Shown here one piece after another: positions 31,201 through 42,763 of a stretch of 64,000 nucleotides of DNA. Under the pieces are notes generated by a model that saw only the letters and a list, made by a program, of their open reading frames with translations, searched no databases and had not been told where the DNA came from. Positions within the stretch are counted from its first letter, which is position 1; every line of letters begins with the position of its first letter. Location of the stretch: NCBI GenBank assembly GCA_012934845.2, contig WNNJ02000616.1, forward strand, positions 1 to 64,000, written 5' to 3'. Source of the stretch: Pomphorhynchus laevis. Lineage: Eukaryota; Acanthocephala; Palaeacanthocephala; Echinorhynchida; Pomphorhynchidae. The position numbers were made by a program, and so were the translations under genes.

Positions 31201-33520
31201 ATATATAATTGTATCGTAAGTAATATCGTAACTAAAAAAGAAATAATAGGGTCAGATTTAAGTAAATATATTCCTAAAGAATATATTATATTATATATTA
31301 TATTATATTATTGAACATATTATATCTAAAGATATCATATGTTCAATAAATCAAAAATTAATTAACGACTATGATAGGCTAAGTTGTATAATAGACAGTT
31401 ATTGTAATAAAAAATACTATAATCGTACAATAAATCTTAATAATAACAATAGAAAATATACATTAACCATAAACTTCATTAATAAATGTATAGATAACAT
31501 AAATATAGCCGGACTTTTAAATAATTCTAAAAGTAAAGAAATAATAGGGTCAGATTTAAGTAAATATATTCCTAAAATAAGGTATAAACTACTACCACCA
31601 TTAGGACGAAAAATTTGTAATTATAATAAAGAATTAAAATCAATATGTAACGATAATATTAGAAACATAATGGAAACAGAATGCAATTGTAAAAGTCTTA
31701 GTTTTGATAAATAAATGAACATATATGTACCCATAATCTAGAATTAATTGAAAATTGTGAATTAAGAAAGCTGCTATCGAAAGGGTATAAATATAGATTA
31801 AATAATAACAACGACAAAAATATAATTTACAATTCGTTATATAATAACTTAAATGATTACTTTAGTAAGCTGATTAATAGTGAAAGTCCCGCTATATTTA
31901 TGTTATCTATACATTTATTAATGAGGTTTATGGTTAATGCATATTTCCTATTGTTATTATTAATATTTATTGTACGATTATAGTATTTTGTATCACAAAA
32001 ACTGTCTATTACAATTCGTTATATAATAACTTAAATGATTACTTTAGTAAGCTGATTAATAGTGAAAGCTCGAATATATCTAAGATTAACATTTGGAAAG
32101 ATTATATATTTGATAAAATTAAAAATAAAATGAAAATAACAAACAATTATAAAAGGAAAGATAAAATTAATAAAGATATGTATAAAGAACTTACTAAATT
32201 AAAGGATAACTATATAATAACAACTATTGATAAAGCTAGTAATAACTTTGTCTTCAGATGCAAAAAGCTTTATTATGATATACTAGTGAAAGAGGTTAAT
32301 TCTAATGATTTAAATGTAAATCCAACATATGAACGTAGTGAGTTGAGTTTAGAAACAATTATTACAAGTCACTGTTCTGTAATGGATAAAATGGGTATAA
32401 AGGTTGAATCAGATAATAAAACTATACCTATATTATATTGGAATCCAAAATTACATAAAAATCAAATAAAACCTAGGTTCATATGTAGTGCGTTTAAATG
32501 TACATTAAAACCACTTTCTGTCTATATGAATAAAATACTTAAAGTAATTAAAGCACATTTAAAAAAATATTGCAAGGTAATCGAAATTAATACTGGTATA
32601 AAACACTATTTCAGTATTAATTCTACAAAAGAATTTTGAGAACAGACAAAAGGAATAAATTTTCAAAATATAAATACATACGATTTTAGTACGCTTTATA
32701 CAAATCTAGATTTAGTAGATATTAAAGAAGCGTTAGTAAAATTAATTAACCTTATATTCGGAAAATGATATACATATATATCTTATAATAATTATAACGC
32801 CTATCTAACAAAAATTAAACCATCAAATAAATATAAATATATCGATAAAATTGAATTAATAGAATCCTTAAATATTTTGATAAATCAAAATTATTTAAAA
32901 GTAGGGACATCTATATTTAGACAAGTAAAAGGTGTTCCAATGGTTGGTAATAGTAGCCCAATTATAGCTGACTTGTTTTTAAGCTTTATAGAATATGAAT
33001 TTGTTCATAACTGTGTAAAAACTAAATCTAAACTATATAAATATTTGAAATATATGTTTCGATACATGGGTGATATATGTGTATTTAATTCTAATATTTT
33101 TTATTCAATTAGTGAGCACATTTATCCAGAAAGCCTTATTCTTAACAAAATCAATATTAATGATAAAGAAGGTGTATATCTAGATATGAACATTAAATTA
33201 ACATTAACTAAAACTACTATTAATTTATATCGTAAAGATGGCATATTTAAATTTACAAGAAACATATTTTTGCATGAGCATTCATGCATACCGTATAATA
33301 TAAAATATAATACAATAAATAATGAAATTTTAAGAATTGCAACAATATGTAATGATATTGGCTTTCTTCAAAATCATTAAATAATTTAATAGATACATAT
33401 TTTAAACTAGGTACTATAAAAATAACATCAAGCAGAAAATAGTAAAATATATAAATCAACACAATAATATAAAGAATAAATTTAAACTCTTAAGTGGCAA
33501 ATTTTTATAAATGGATAATA
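31200..33520 (+). mobile_element. Penelope-like element, RT region, broken
   Basis: Plus strand; the fuller relative of the copy at 15498-16324. In order: KIRYKLLPPLGRKICNYNKE and a CNCKS Cys motif (31570-31710), a long N-terminal RT region (32130-32639: IDKASNNFVFRCKKLYYD, ILYWNPKLHKNQIKPRFIC), YDFSTLYTNLD (about 32680), and the second RT half (32877-33380: RQVKGVPMVGNSSPIIADLFL, YLDMNIKL, EILRIATICND). No GIY-YIG domain follows. A 42-bp block (GGGTCAGATTTAAGTAAATA) is duplicated at 31245 and 31548. Broken; the two copies are still alike, so they are not very old. Confidence 0.8.
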
Positions 33521-33539
33521 AATAATATACTTTGCATTA

Positions 33540-33935
33540 GAATAAGATACTAGATAGTTATTTCAGAGGAAATACATCATTAGCATGTATTTGGCCCCGC
33601 TGCTATGTGGGTAGAGGAGTTAGGGGCCGAAACCTGATAGCATAGCAGTTCCTCCTGATGACCTCTAATTCATATTCTGATACAACGTCTGTTATTTATT
33701 AGTCAATTCATAAAAATGACGTTTATTTTAAATTTTATTTTTTATTTTTATTTAAATTATAGAAAATCTAAAATATCAAACAAATCCATAATGTAACTTT
33801 TTGAAAAATTTGAAAACAATTATCTAAAAACAATTATTAATTTTATTATTTAATTATTAAATTTTGATTTAGCATTATTATGTTTTGTTTATTTTATAAT
33901 TATATTAAATACGCAGACTCAGTTAGCTGATTTAA
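33540..33935 (+). repeat. R1 module and 3' end of the PLE
   Basis: Best R1 copy: GAGGAAATAC, a hairpin CTGCTATG/CATAGCAG, GAGTTAGGGG, CCGAAAC, TTCCTC, CTGATGA, CCTCTAATTC. GAGTTAGGGG and CCTCTAATTC can pair over ten positions with two G-U pairs, flanking GAAA and CTGATGA. It ends in GCAGACTCAGTTAGCTGATT at about 33909. Confidence 0.65.
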
Positions 33936-33939
33936 TTCA

Positions 33940-34990
33940 TTATATTAAATACGTCATTAGGATGTATTTTAGATCTGCTGCTATGTTGGGTATAGCATAG
34001 CAGCATAGGAATAGGGACAGAAACCCGATAAAATATCAGTTTTTCATGATGACCTCTATTTCTTATTCGGATACATCGTAAATAGTATTATTTGTCAATT
34101 CATAAAAATTGATTTTTATTTTAAAATTTTTATATTAAAATTAATTGTATAAAATCTAATATCTTTTTATTTATTATTTATAATTAATATTTATTTTTAA
34201 TTTATTATAATATAATGTACGTAGACTCAGTTAGCTGGTCAGATTAATAAATATAAAAAGTTAAACTTTTTCAATTGCTAAACTTAAAACTTAGACTGCT
34301 TAAAACTTTAAGCAGTCTTCTAACGCTTTGAGACAATTCAGGTATAAACATTTAAAGAAATGACTTTTTCAAATTTATTTTTATCAAGTATAGTTTTGCA
34401 TTACTAAAATAAACGTGTGAAAACTCGAAAAGCTATTGGTTGAACGCCGATAATTGTCTATCAGTTCGTATACATCGTATATTATGTATTAGTCAATAAA
34501 TAAAAATTGATTTTTTTGTCTTAAATTTTCTACTTTATATATACAGAAAATATAAATATTTATAAATATATAAATATTCAAAATATAAATATTTTACTTT
34601 ATAAAATATTTATATAAATATTTTTATTCAAATATTTGGTTTTTAAATTTCAATTTTAAATTTTAAATATAATAAATTCTATAAAATCGTGTATACTTAT
34701 TTATAATTTATTTTTATTTGTGGACTCAGTTAACTTACATGATTTGTTCTAAATATTATCGTTATATAAATAAATATTGCATAAAATCTCATATAATTAT
34801 TTATTATTTATAATTATTTATCTTTATTTTATAAAATACGTAGACTCAGTTATCTAATCTAAACATTTTAAAATCCTCATTTATTTAATCCTCATTTTTA
34901 ATTTATAAATGGTATAATTAAATCAGCTAACTGAGTCTACGTTAACGTATACTAAGTTATCTGATCGAAAATACGTAAACTCAGTTTTCT
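33940..34990. repeat. Cluster of AT-rich terminal repeats
   Basis: Several diverged copies of the R1 module (33945-34080) and of the terminal motif ACGTAGACTCAGTTAGCTGA at about 34215, 34725, 34838, 34917 (inverted) and 34970. Spacers are almost pure A/T. Confidence 0.7.
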
Positions 34991-35219
34991 GATCTAATTT
35001 GTTCTACTGACAAGTTGCCATTGAACTGTGGACTTTGTTTACCCAGAAATATATAATCTATGTCAAAAATATTGAAACTATATATTTTTAATATGACGTA
35101 ATTATGTGTCTGCTAATTTCTAAGCAAGTTTGATGAATTTTTTCTTTGTCTTATAATGTAGAATTATACTTTAACAATATATTATTAAAATATAAAGTTT
35201 AAAATTTATAAATTAACGT

Positions 35220-35480
35220 AATAGGTCCATAAAAATGATATGCTTTGTATTAGAATAAGATCCACAAGATAATCAAATTTCATCACATGAAATACTAATA
35301 GGTCCATAAAAATGATATGCTTTGTATTAGAATAAGATCCACAAGATAATCAAATTTCATCACATGAAATACTTCATTAGATGTATTTGGCTCTGCAGAT
35401 ATGTTGGGTCGAGGAATAGGGCCCGAAACCTGATAACATAGCATTTCCTCCTGATGATTTCTAATCCTTATTCTGATAAA
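35220..35480. repeat. 77-bp tandem duplication plus R1 module copy
   Basis: AATAGGTCCATAAAAATGAT starts at 35219 and again at 35296; the two 77-bp units look identical. The second runs directly into an R1 module (GGGCCCGAAAC, TTTCCTCCTGATGA) ending near 35480. Confidence 0.8.
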
Positions 35481-36420
35481 ACGTCCCCAATACCATTTGG
35501 TATTAAAACAAAAAGACTTTATTCGGTACCAACTGGCTTACTTGAAAAGAATCATGAAATTTATCTGGTAATTTATTGCAAAATCCGCTATTGCGTGTGG
35601 TTCTCACTGAGTAAACCCTTCACTGAATATAATCCTTGATTTTCTTACAGTCTTTGTTTGAATGTACTTCAGATTGTGTGCCTAAGCGATAGACAAATAC
35701 ATCAAATGCTTTTAAGAGTTTCATGATTATTTATTGTATTAAATACATTGTATATCGATTACATGTTTGATGTGTTAAATACATTGTATATCGATTGTAC
35801 ATGTGAAGTTTGTTCGTAGCGATTGAACGGTGTACTCAATGTTAGAGCGCTAAATGACGCAGTTGCCTTAAGGCGCATTCAGCTTGCAGATCACAAATAA
35901 TTATGACCATTTGTCTTGAATATGGTCATAGTTTTTTTACTAAGCTAATCTTTTAGAAAATTACACAAATCTGTTTCCTAGATTATTTGGTTCATTACTA
36001 AAGCTTCTAAGCATACCATACATGCAATTATTCATGATTTCGCCTAGATTGAAGCAAACTTTGTGGTGGCAGGACCCACTATTATTAGTCTACTAAAATT
36101 AGTAGAAGTAAAAACGAATATACGGAATGTTTTGTAATTCACAATTAATTATAATATTTGTGAAATAAGGATCTGGCTATTATATTTCTGTTATTTATTT
36201 TCGGTTTATAATGTTTTCTTAAATTGCATATAAAAATATATTTCGTATGTCAATATAATTTGAATTCCGTGAATTGCAAAAATTGTCATACAAAATATAA
36301 CATGTAGAGGTCATTTATATTAACTTAAGTCAAACACATTCAATGTTCATCAAATGTTAAAATTATAAAAATACAGAAGAAAAATGAAAACTGAAGAGAG
36401 TATAGCGATAACTTGATGTA
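35480..36420. other. No gene recognised
   Basis: Moderately AT-rich sequence downstream of the eL40 gene. One short direct repeat (TTAAATACATTGTATATCGAT at about 35738 and 35778). No supported coding region. Confidence 0.5.
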
Positions 36421-36421
36421 T

Positions 36422-36427
36422 ATTTAT
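36422..36427 (-). terminator. AATAAA poly-A signal of the Ubl-eL40 gene
   Basis: AATAAA on the minus strand about 43 nt beyond the stop codon, the expected place for a short ribosomal-protein 3' UTR. Confidence 0.5.
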
Positions 36428-36469
36428 TCGTAAACACACTTGCGTTACCACCAAACATCAAACATATGT

Positions 36470-36566
36470 TTAATCCTTCGGAGATTTCTTCAATCTGAGT
36501 TTAGTTGAATGGCCACATTTGCGCTTCCTACAGTTCGTTGCATTTATTGAATTTCGTGCATAACAC
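36470..36566 (-). CDS. eL40 C-terminal exon
   Basis: 31 residues and a stop. C-x10-C-x4-C and CGHS...LR.KK are the zinc-binding C-terminus of eL40 (human [20 protein letters not shown]). Acceptor TTGTTTAG precedes it. Confidence 0.8.
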
Positions 36567-38677
36567 CTAAACAATTGAAAGAGCAAACGTTACCTTCGTA
36601 ATGAACAGATGTTTCTAAATATGCTAAGAAATGTGTTACTTTGAACATTGAAAATATAGAATGAAGACTATTTCTAAAACCGTAGAAATTACATTACAAG
36701 ATATGTAATGTATTACTTGTGAGAGTTTAGCTATTACCTCAATTGCGTTCGAGTAGATCCGTAAAATGATGAAAACTGCAAAACCGAAAATCACGGTATG
36801 CAGGGATTAATGATAATTACCAAAGAGGTATAAATTAGTCTTTTATAATGTAAATGACGATTATATCAAAAGTAATTTAAAAACAATAAAAAAAAGTTTC
36901 TTAGTTTAAAATATAAATTACAAGATATTTAAAAGGGGAGAAATATATTATGACTATGCATTTTAAGTTCAGCATTTAGACAACTAAAATTCTAGACCTC
37001 TAAATGTTAGCTAAGAACCCATTTAAGTTTGAATAAATTCTTTGTAAATTCCTGATTAAGAAGGAACTATTAAAAAATTCTACCTTTTTGCAATAGAACT
37101 AATTTCTTTGTTCCTATAAATATAATAAATCAAAGAAATATTTTCAAATATTTATTTATAGACAAATAGCATTTAAGGTATCTTTATGCTAGCTAACCGG
37201 GATATGTCGAACTTCGTCAGATTACCAATAAACAAAAGAACAAAACTATTAAATTGCACTTTAAAAAATATACGAAGATATAAGCCGTAAGTAATCCACA
37301 GCTACTATAAGCAAAATATATCTAATGAACTTTAAATTGGAAAATTAAATTAGTTAGTAATGATCAGCAACGATTAACTTTGATCATATACTTTGAGTGT
37401 TTGTTTTGAAGCAAATAAAATGTTCTTTAAGTTGATAAATGTTGATTTAAATTACATTAAAAAGAGTTGTCAGTTAAAATGCTTACACTCTACATATTTT
37501 TCGCTTTTGATTTGTATTTTTGGCAAGAATTATGAGTGAAGGTTCCATACCAGCTCCGGGTAAACCATCAACAAGATACAGGTTCGAACCTAGACAATGT
37601 ATAGGAAATTTTGTCAAAGCTTAAAGATAGAATTTAATAAGAAAACCAAAAATACAGATATAAAATAAATATTTCAATTGTTTAAACGAGAAGATCTATA
37701 ATTGTTGCTTTTTTAAAACAACAGAATAACGGAACATGGTTTATTACAACTAGAGATATTTGATTTTAATAAAGTTAAAGGCTGAATTCTAATAACAAAG
37801 CAGTGCCTACAGATATAATATTAACATTTAAATTTAAATATAATATTAACATGAACATTTGTTAAAATATTAACATTTTTAAACTTTATTTCAGAAATCG
37901 TAGACTTAGTTAACCGCTCTAATAATACTACAAAAGTAATTGACATAACCGTCACTCTCACATTGTGGGATGAGAAAAATCAGTGCAAAATTAATGGCAT
38001 CCTGTCAGGCAACTGATTATAAAATTACATCAGAGGAAATATATCATTGATATGTACATTATAGACTATTAATCAGTTGATAAAATTATGAAATATAAAA
38101 TTTTTAAGTTGCAAAAATCCAATAAGCTACGTGAATACTATCAATACTTAATAAATCACATAAAGATTAAAATGATTAATAACGAAATTATTAAGCTCTC
38201 CAATTATTTAAATTAAAGACAGAAAGACATTAACGTATCTAAAGGATTTTGAGGAAACGGACTTAAGAATTTCATCTATCCATTATGTGATTTTTCCTAA
38301 ATTTTACAAATTTATCAAAATATAAATAAATACATGAATTAAAACACGATAAGAGGTAGGAATGTCCAATAATGGTGAAAATGATTGCAAATTACGATTA
38401 TAATATCCTTTAAAAGGTAATCTTTTCTATGTAAACGCATTAAAAACATGAAATAAATTCCGATATAAAACCAACCTGCCGTAATATTGTAATAGCTGAT
38501 CATCTTTCCAGCGTTAAGAAGTGAATGACTGAATAATATGTTTTGCTTGTTGGGTGGTAAACCAGTTCGATCTTCGATCTTATACATTAGCTCAGCAATC
38601 ATGTCACTTGAAGAAATTGTGTATGGATCACTTCCATTTGAATCGTTAACAAACACTTGAAAGTTTGATGCGCTCAT
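36470..38677 (-). CDS. Ubiquitin-like / ribosomal protein eL40 fusion gene
   Basis: In most eukaryotes eL40 is made as a ubiquitin fusion and released by cleavage after Gly-Gly. Here exon 1 (38677-38476) encodes a ubiquitin fold: [46 protein letters not shown]. Exon 2 (from 36775) continues in phase with [13 protein letters not shown], which fits the last ubiquitin strand (HLVLRLRGGIIE) but has no Gly-Gly. The last exon (36566-36470) encodes [20 protein letters not shown] and [10 protein letters not shown] then stop, a clear eL40 C-terminus. The roughly 20 residues between exon 2 and the last exon could not be joined in frame: donors after exon 2 are phase 0, while the last exon needs two bases. 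AATAAA lies about 45 nt after the stop. Either a diverged working gene with an unresolved small exon, or a decaying copy. Confidence 0.65.
36738..36775 (-). CDS. Ubl-eL40 exon 2 (short; donor uncertain)
   Basis: Begins after GGTTTTGCAG and joins exon 1 in phase (the split codon gives Val). It reads [13 protein letters not shown] to a GAG|GTAATA donor. If that donor is not used the frame stays open and reads VIAKLSQ..., which resembles PSLRQLAQ at the start of eL40. Confidence 0.5.
38476..38677 (-). CDS. Ubl-eL40 exon 1, ubiquitin-like domain
   Basis: 67 codons plus one base, ending at donor CAG|GTTGG. By eye it shares with ubiquitin the Q-FV start, Gly at the first turn, the Ser-Asp before helix 1, KI-D, G-PP, L-F and YNI. 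Lysines 48 and 63 of ubiquitin are not kept. An AG acceptor (TTTTTGCAG) ends 19 nt upstream of the ATG. Confidence 0.75.
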
Positions 38678-39049
38678 GATGTACACAAATTTAAATCTGC
38701 AAAAATATGCGTTATTGAAATAATTAAAATTAAAGTTTATGTTAATAAAGCTAATATTAAAAAATTACATAAAGGATCTTACAAAAAGTGCTGAACAAAA
38801 TATTGTGAAAAGTAAATCAAGTAATTTTTTAAATTTATGAAGCTTAAAAATAAAAATTAAATTAAACTTTATCAAGATTTATAAAAACTTTAAAAGTTTG
38901 GATTTAACATTATTAGTAGACATTGTGTTCATTAATGTACTTTACGACATCAATCATTAGCCAAATAATTAAATAGCATCAAGTAACTGCCAATTGATGG
39001 ATTAAGCTACCTAAAAGTATTGTGCAAGTCAATGACCTGATAAATAATA

Positions 39050-39240
39050 TTATTAATATAATAATATAATATCGTTATATTAATTAAATATATAATATAA
39101 TAATATAATATCATTATATTCATTAATATGAATATAATGATATTATATCATTAATAATGATATAATATAATGATATTATATCATTATATTATATACTGTT
39201 ACATTATATTACATAATATTATATAATGATATTATATCAT
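39050..39240. repeat. AT palindrome cluster
   Basis: Repeated ATAATGATATTATATCATTA-type palindromes, able to form cruciforms; about 190 bp, upstream of the Ubl-eL40 gene. Confidence 0.8.
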
Positions 39241-39449
39241 TATATGGTCCTCCTCTGCATCAAGCACTGAAAGGTACACGGCACTACTGAGTCAAAATAA
39301 TGATGCCAACGGTACTAGGAACCGATTTGTTGATTTTTTTGTGGCTGCCACATACTTATAATCTACTTCTCAAGGATTCCTCTCATCTACCATTAAATCA
39401 CTTATATATTTTACAATATTTGAAACTAGGATACATCTTATTTTTTTTC

Positions 39450-41706
39450 AGCATTTGTCCCATATGGTGGCAAGGTACGCAACTTTGAAATACTTTTTTC
39501 ACTTCGTGCGGTTTGCGACGTATCTCGATTGCTAACCGATGTCTGCTAAATCTCGGATTATGCTGTAGATCCATCGAGGTCTTGGCCTTCCTTTAGGGAA
39601 CTATACTTCCACTTTAAGGTTAAACCTAAGTCTTGCCCGTGTGCCTTTACGGTGCGATGAACATGACCGTATAAAGGTAATTAAGTTTTGCTAACTTTTT
39701 TCTCTTATCTGTCCTACACCAAATTTTACACGAGATTTTAGTTCCAAACACGATCTATACGCGTAACTCCGGCAGTCCACCTCAACGTCTTGACTTTCAT
39801 CTTTACGAATCGATGTTCTGCATGTTTAGTAATTGGCTAGCATTTGTCTTTATAGAGCGCAACGCGTCTGACTACATTTCTATAAATTTCGCTGTGATGC
39901 AATTTTTAATTTCGAGATAGCACAAAACACCGACTATGACAACCACATCATCCATGCTGTGTATATTTAAGTTGTAAGCTTTGTGTGAGATCGCCATCTG
40001 CTGTAATATTAAATCAAAGGTTTCTAAATGTTGACGTCCAAACGAGGTCTTGCTTTTCGATCATGATGATATTTTCATGATCAGTGTCCGTCGTTAAATA
40101 TTCGGTATTTTGGACATTTAGGCGCACACTAAGCTGTTTGAGCCGAGTACTCTATTCATCAACCTTGTTCTGAAGACTTATATTTGTTTAGGTCGTGCGT
40201 CACTACATTCATAACAAGAATGCATAGGACTAATTCAAATGACAATCCCTGATGACCACCAACGTGATTGGGAAATATTTCGAACGTGCAATTTTTTTAC
40301 ACACGAATTGTCAATCTCTTATATATCAGCCAGACCAACTTAATAAGTTCATCCTGTACTTTGTAGCATCTCAACGCATATCAGGTAGCCTCGTGTATAA
40401 CGTGATCGAAAGCCTTGTCGAGATTAAGGAAGGCAACGTTAATGGTTTTTTGCTCGTTAATGCATAATAAAAAGGCATAATATTAATATTATGATATTAA
40501 TAAGGTATATTGCACGAATAGCGTCAATAGTACCGCCACTGTTGACGAAACAACATTGGTTTATAGCCAAATCTACGATATTTCGAATCCTATTATTTAT
40601 TAAGTTCGAATATTTTCATGATGTGCGAGAGGAGGCGGATTGGACAGTAGTTTGCGCAGTATGCAGTGTTTCCTTTCTGTTTCCAAATAGGTTATGTTAT
40701 GTTGCAACTTTTATCGACTGATGGCTGTCTTTCCTTGATTATCTGATTAAATTACTGTGCTAGCTATCCTGCAGAGATCCAAGTTTTGGACTACCAATGT
40801 TCAACAGCTAGGTCGTCAAATCTTGTCGCGTTGCCGCACTTCATTTGTTGATCAGCGTTCTCAACTTCAATCACTATTATGGGTGAAACAGGTCCTTTAA
40901 CATGCAGTATTTATGAAATGGGCGGATTTTGAACTCTAAGTTTGATATTTTCATAAAATAGTCACGTCATTCGAACAAAACTTTCTTCTTTTCGCACAGC
41001 AGAACGCCGATATCATCATTAATTCAGTAGAATTTTTAAATGTATTGTGTCTTCTGGTTTCTTGTGCTAGCGATCCTATATATTTCGCGCTAACCTTCAT
41101 GAGTGCCGAGTTTCTTGTAGAACTTCTAGAAGCTGTGAGCCCATGTTACCGCTACTAACTTTTTCGTCGCTCGTTTGGATTCATTATATTTTATTAATTT
41201 TTCTGCGAATTTGTTTGCTAGAATATCATGGTAACGACGTTTATTTTCTCGGACTCTCGTTTTGACATCTATAGTCGACATACACGGTGTCCTGTATATT
41301 CATCGTCTGCCAGAGTTTGTAGAGCCTAGAATTTATCGTGCTATCTGTGTAATAGACGTTTTTTACTCTTTGCCAAGTCTCCCCATTGTTATAGGTGTGA
41401 GTTATTTGCGGAAGATACGTTAGACTCCTTATCCTTTAACTTTCAGCATATGATATGAGATTTTCCTTTTGGCTCTTGATGGATCCACTTAGGCGGTGAG
41501 ATACCAAACGTGGCGATAACATGTATGTGATGTGTGGTAATCGTCTAATGTGTAATATATTTGATGTCAGTTACCAACTTTAAGTTACATCGTCATACAA
41601 GAATTTAGTCGATTTGAGTGAAACTTAGAGTACTGTAGAAGATGATTAGATATGGTATTGGCTTTTGGAACTATGTGTTGCAAATAATCAAGGATGCGTT
41701 CACAAC
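39450..41706 (-). mobile_element. RTE-type LINE, copy 2, decayed
   Basis: Minus strand, collinear with the copy at 8880-11200 from its endonuclease end to its 3' end. Recognisable pieces: FLNLDKAFDHVIHEAT and YALRCYKVQDEL in RT (near 40440-40330), the end-of-endonuclease region near 41700-41500, and the C-terminal block near 39640-39470. There are no long open frames. It is 5'-truncated at about 41706, where an L-C scrap begins. Confidence 0.75.
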
Positions 41707-41870
41707 ACCTAGATCAGTAAAATTATTCACTGACTCGATGACGTTTGAACTGAATTTATACGAAGAGAAAAATAATCGAGAGTGACCAATTCTCAAATGT
41801 TTACATTTGCTGACATTAATGACTAAGCCATGGGATGAATACCAGCTGCCGACCCTTCCTAAATAGTATA
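41707..41870 (-). mobile_element. L-C LINE scrap
   Basis: Minus strand reads WYSSHGLVINVSKCKHLRIG then SVNNFTDLGVV, the segment just after RT motif C. It matches the last bases of the window (SSWCSSHGLVVNV at 63955-64000). Confidence 0.65.
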
Positions 41871-42119
41871 AATCACGTATACTCAGAGCACTTATTTGAT
41901 ATATTTGTTGGAATCTAACACCCGTAAAAGGTTGTTTTTAAGGACTAAAAATTAATATTTACAAATTTAATCTTATAAATTAATGTTAATATTAAGGAAA
42001 TCACAAGTAAAAATGCTTTATCATGTTTTGATTTTATTTATCAATAAGTTTAGTTTAAATTTTAAAAAATTCAATTTAGAAGACATATTTTGTGTGTGAA
42101 ATTTTACTATTCCATTATT

Positions 42120-42240
42120 TCTAGCAAACACGAAATGCGTCATGAACATGTATTTGCCCTCTGCCATGTTGGATTTAGGAATATGGGGGTAGTGGAAATC
42201 TAGTATCATAGTAATTCCTCCCGATGATCTATAATATTAA
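42120..42240 (+). repeat. R1 module copy, diverged
   Basis: TGTATTTGCCCTCTGCCATG, GTAGTGGAAATCTAG and ATTCCTCCCGATGAT keep the order of the R1 module; both boxes are altered. Confidence 0.5.
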
Positions 42241-42296
42241 CTCTAACACATGACATTGTATGACCTTAAAAAAGTTTGAGATCTAAAGTAAATACA

Positions 42297-42435
42297 ATTA
42301 TTCCTGTCAGTTCCAGATTATTCCTGTCAGTTCCAGATTATTCCTGTCAGTTCCAGATTATTCCTGTCAGTTCCAGATTATTCCTGTCAGTTCCAGATTA
42401 TTCCTGTCAGTTCCAGATTATTCCTGTCAGTTCCG
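42297..42435. repeat. 20-bp minisatellite, about seven units
   Basis: ATTATTCCTGTCAGTTCCAG repeated six times exactly plus a seventh that changes at its end into CGCTCGCTACGCTCGCGG. It lies in the presumed 5' region of the L-A LINE and may be a promoter-proximal repeat of that element. Confidence 0.85.
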
Positions 42436-42763
42436 CTCGCTACGCTCGCGGATTGAGCTCAATCTATCGACAAAAGGTCATGCCTAAAAAAGCGCGATCT
42501 CATATCCCTGTTCCTGATCAAGAATCTTCCACATCGGAATGCAATGATGGTTATACCAGCTTCGAACACCTTAACATAAGTCTTGGTTATTATAAATGTT
42601 ACAATCTAAAGTAAATACAATTTCCAGATCAGATTCAGATCGACTCGCTCCGCTCAACGAAAAATTTTAACAGCATAAATACACAAACAAAAAATTTAAA
42701 CAGCTTAAACACACAACAAGGAGCGCGGTTTTAAAAATTGTAAACTATCGCAACCTACAGTTA

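Noticed and set aside
36600-36680. Middle eL40 exon reading [14 protein letters not shown] before CYAR
   Set aside because: It would join the last exon through a 27-nt intron and gives a C-x4-C in place of C-x2-C, but has no phase-compatible link to exon 2 and weak similarity upstream; not included as a feature.
37540-37605. tRNA or SINE-like B box (GGTTCGAACC)
   Set aside because: The B-box match is exact but no A box at proper spacing, no acceptor stem and only three T-stem pairs; probably chance or an unrecognisable relic inside the Ubl-eL40 intron.
39300-39488. 62-codon open frame next to the AT palindromes
   Set aside because: Hydrophobic, no recognisable domain; its end coincides with the 3' end of the antisense RTE copy.
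42276-42614. 112-codon frame over the 20-bp repeat
   Set aside because: Open only because the repeat lacks stops; the later part (MPKKARSHIPVPDQESS) has no recognised homologue and lies in a LINE 5' region.
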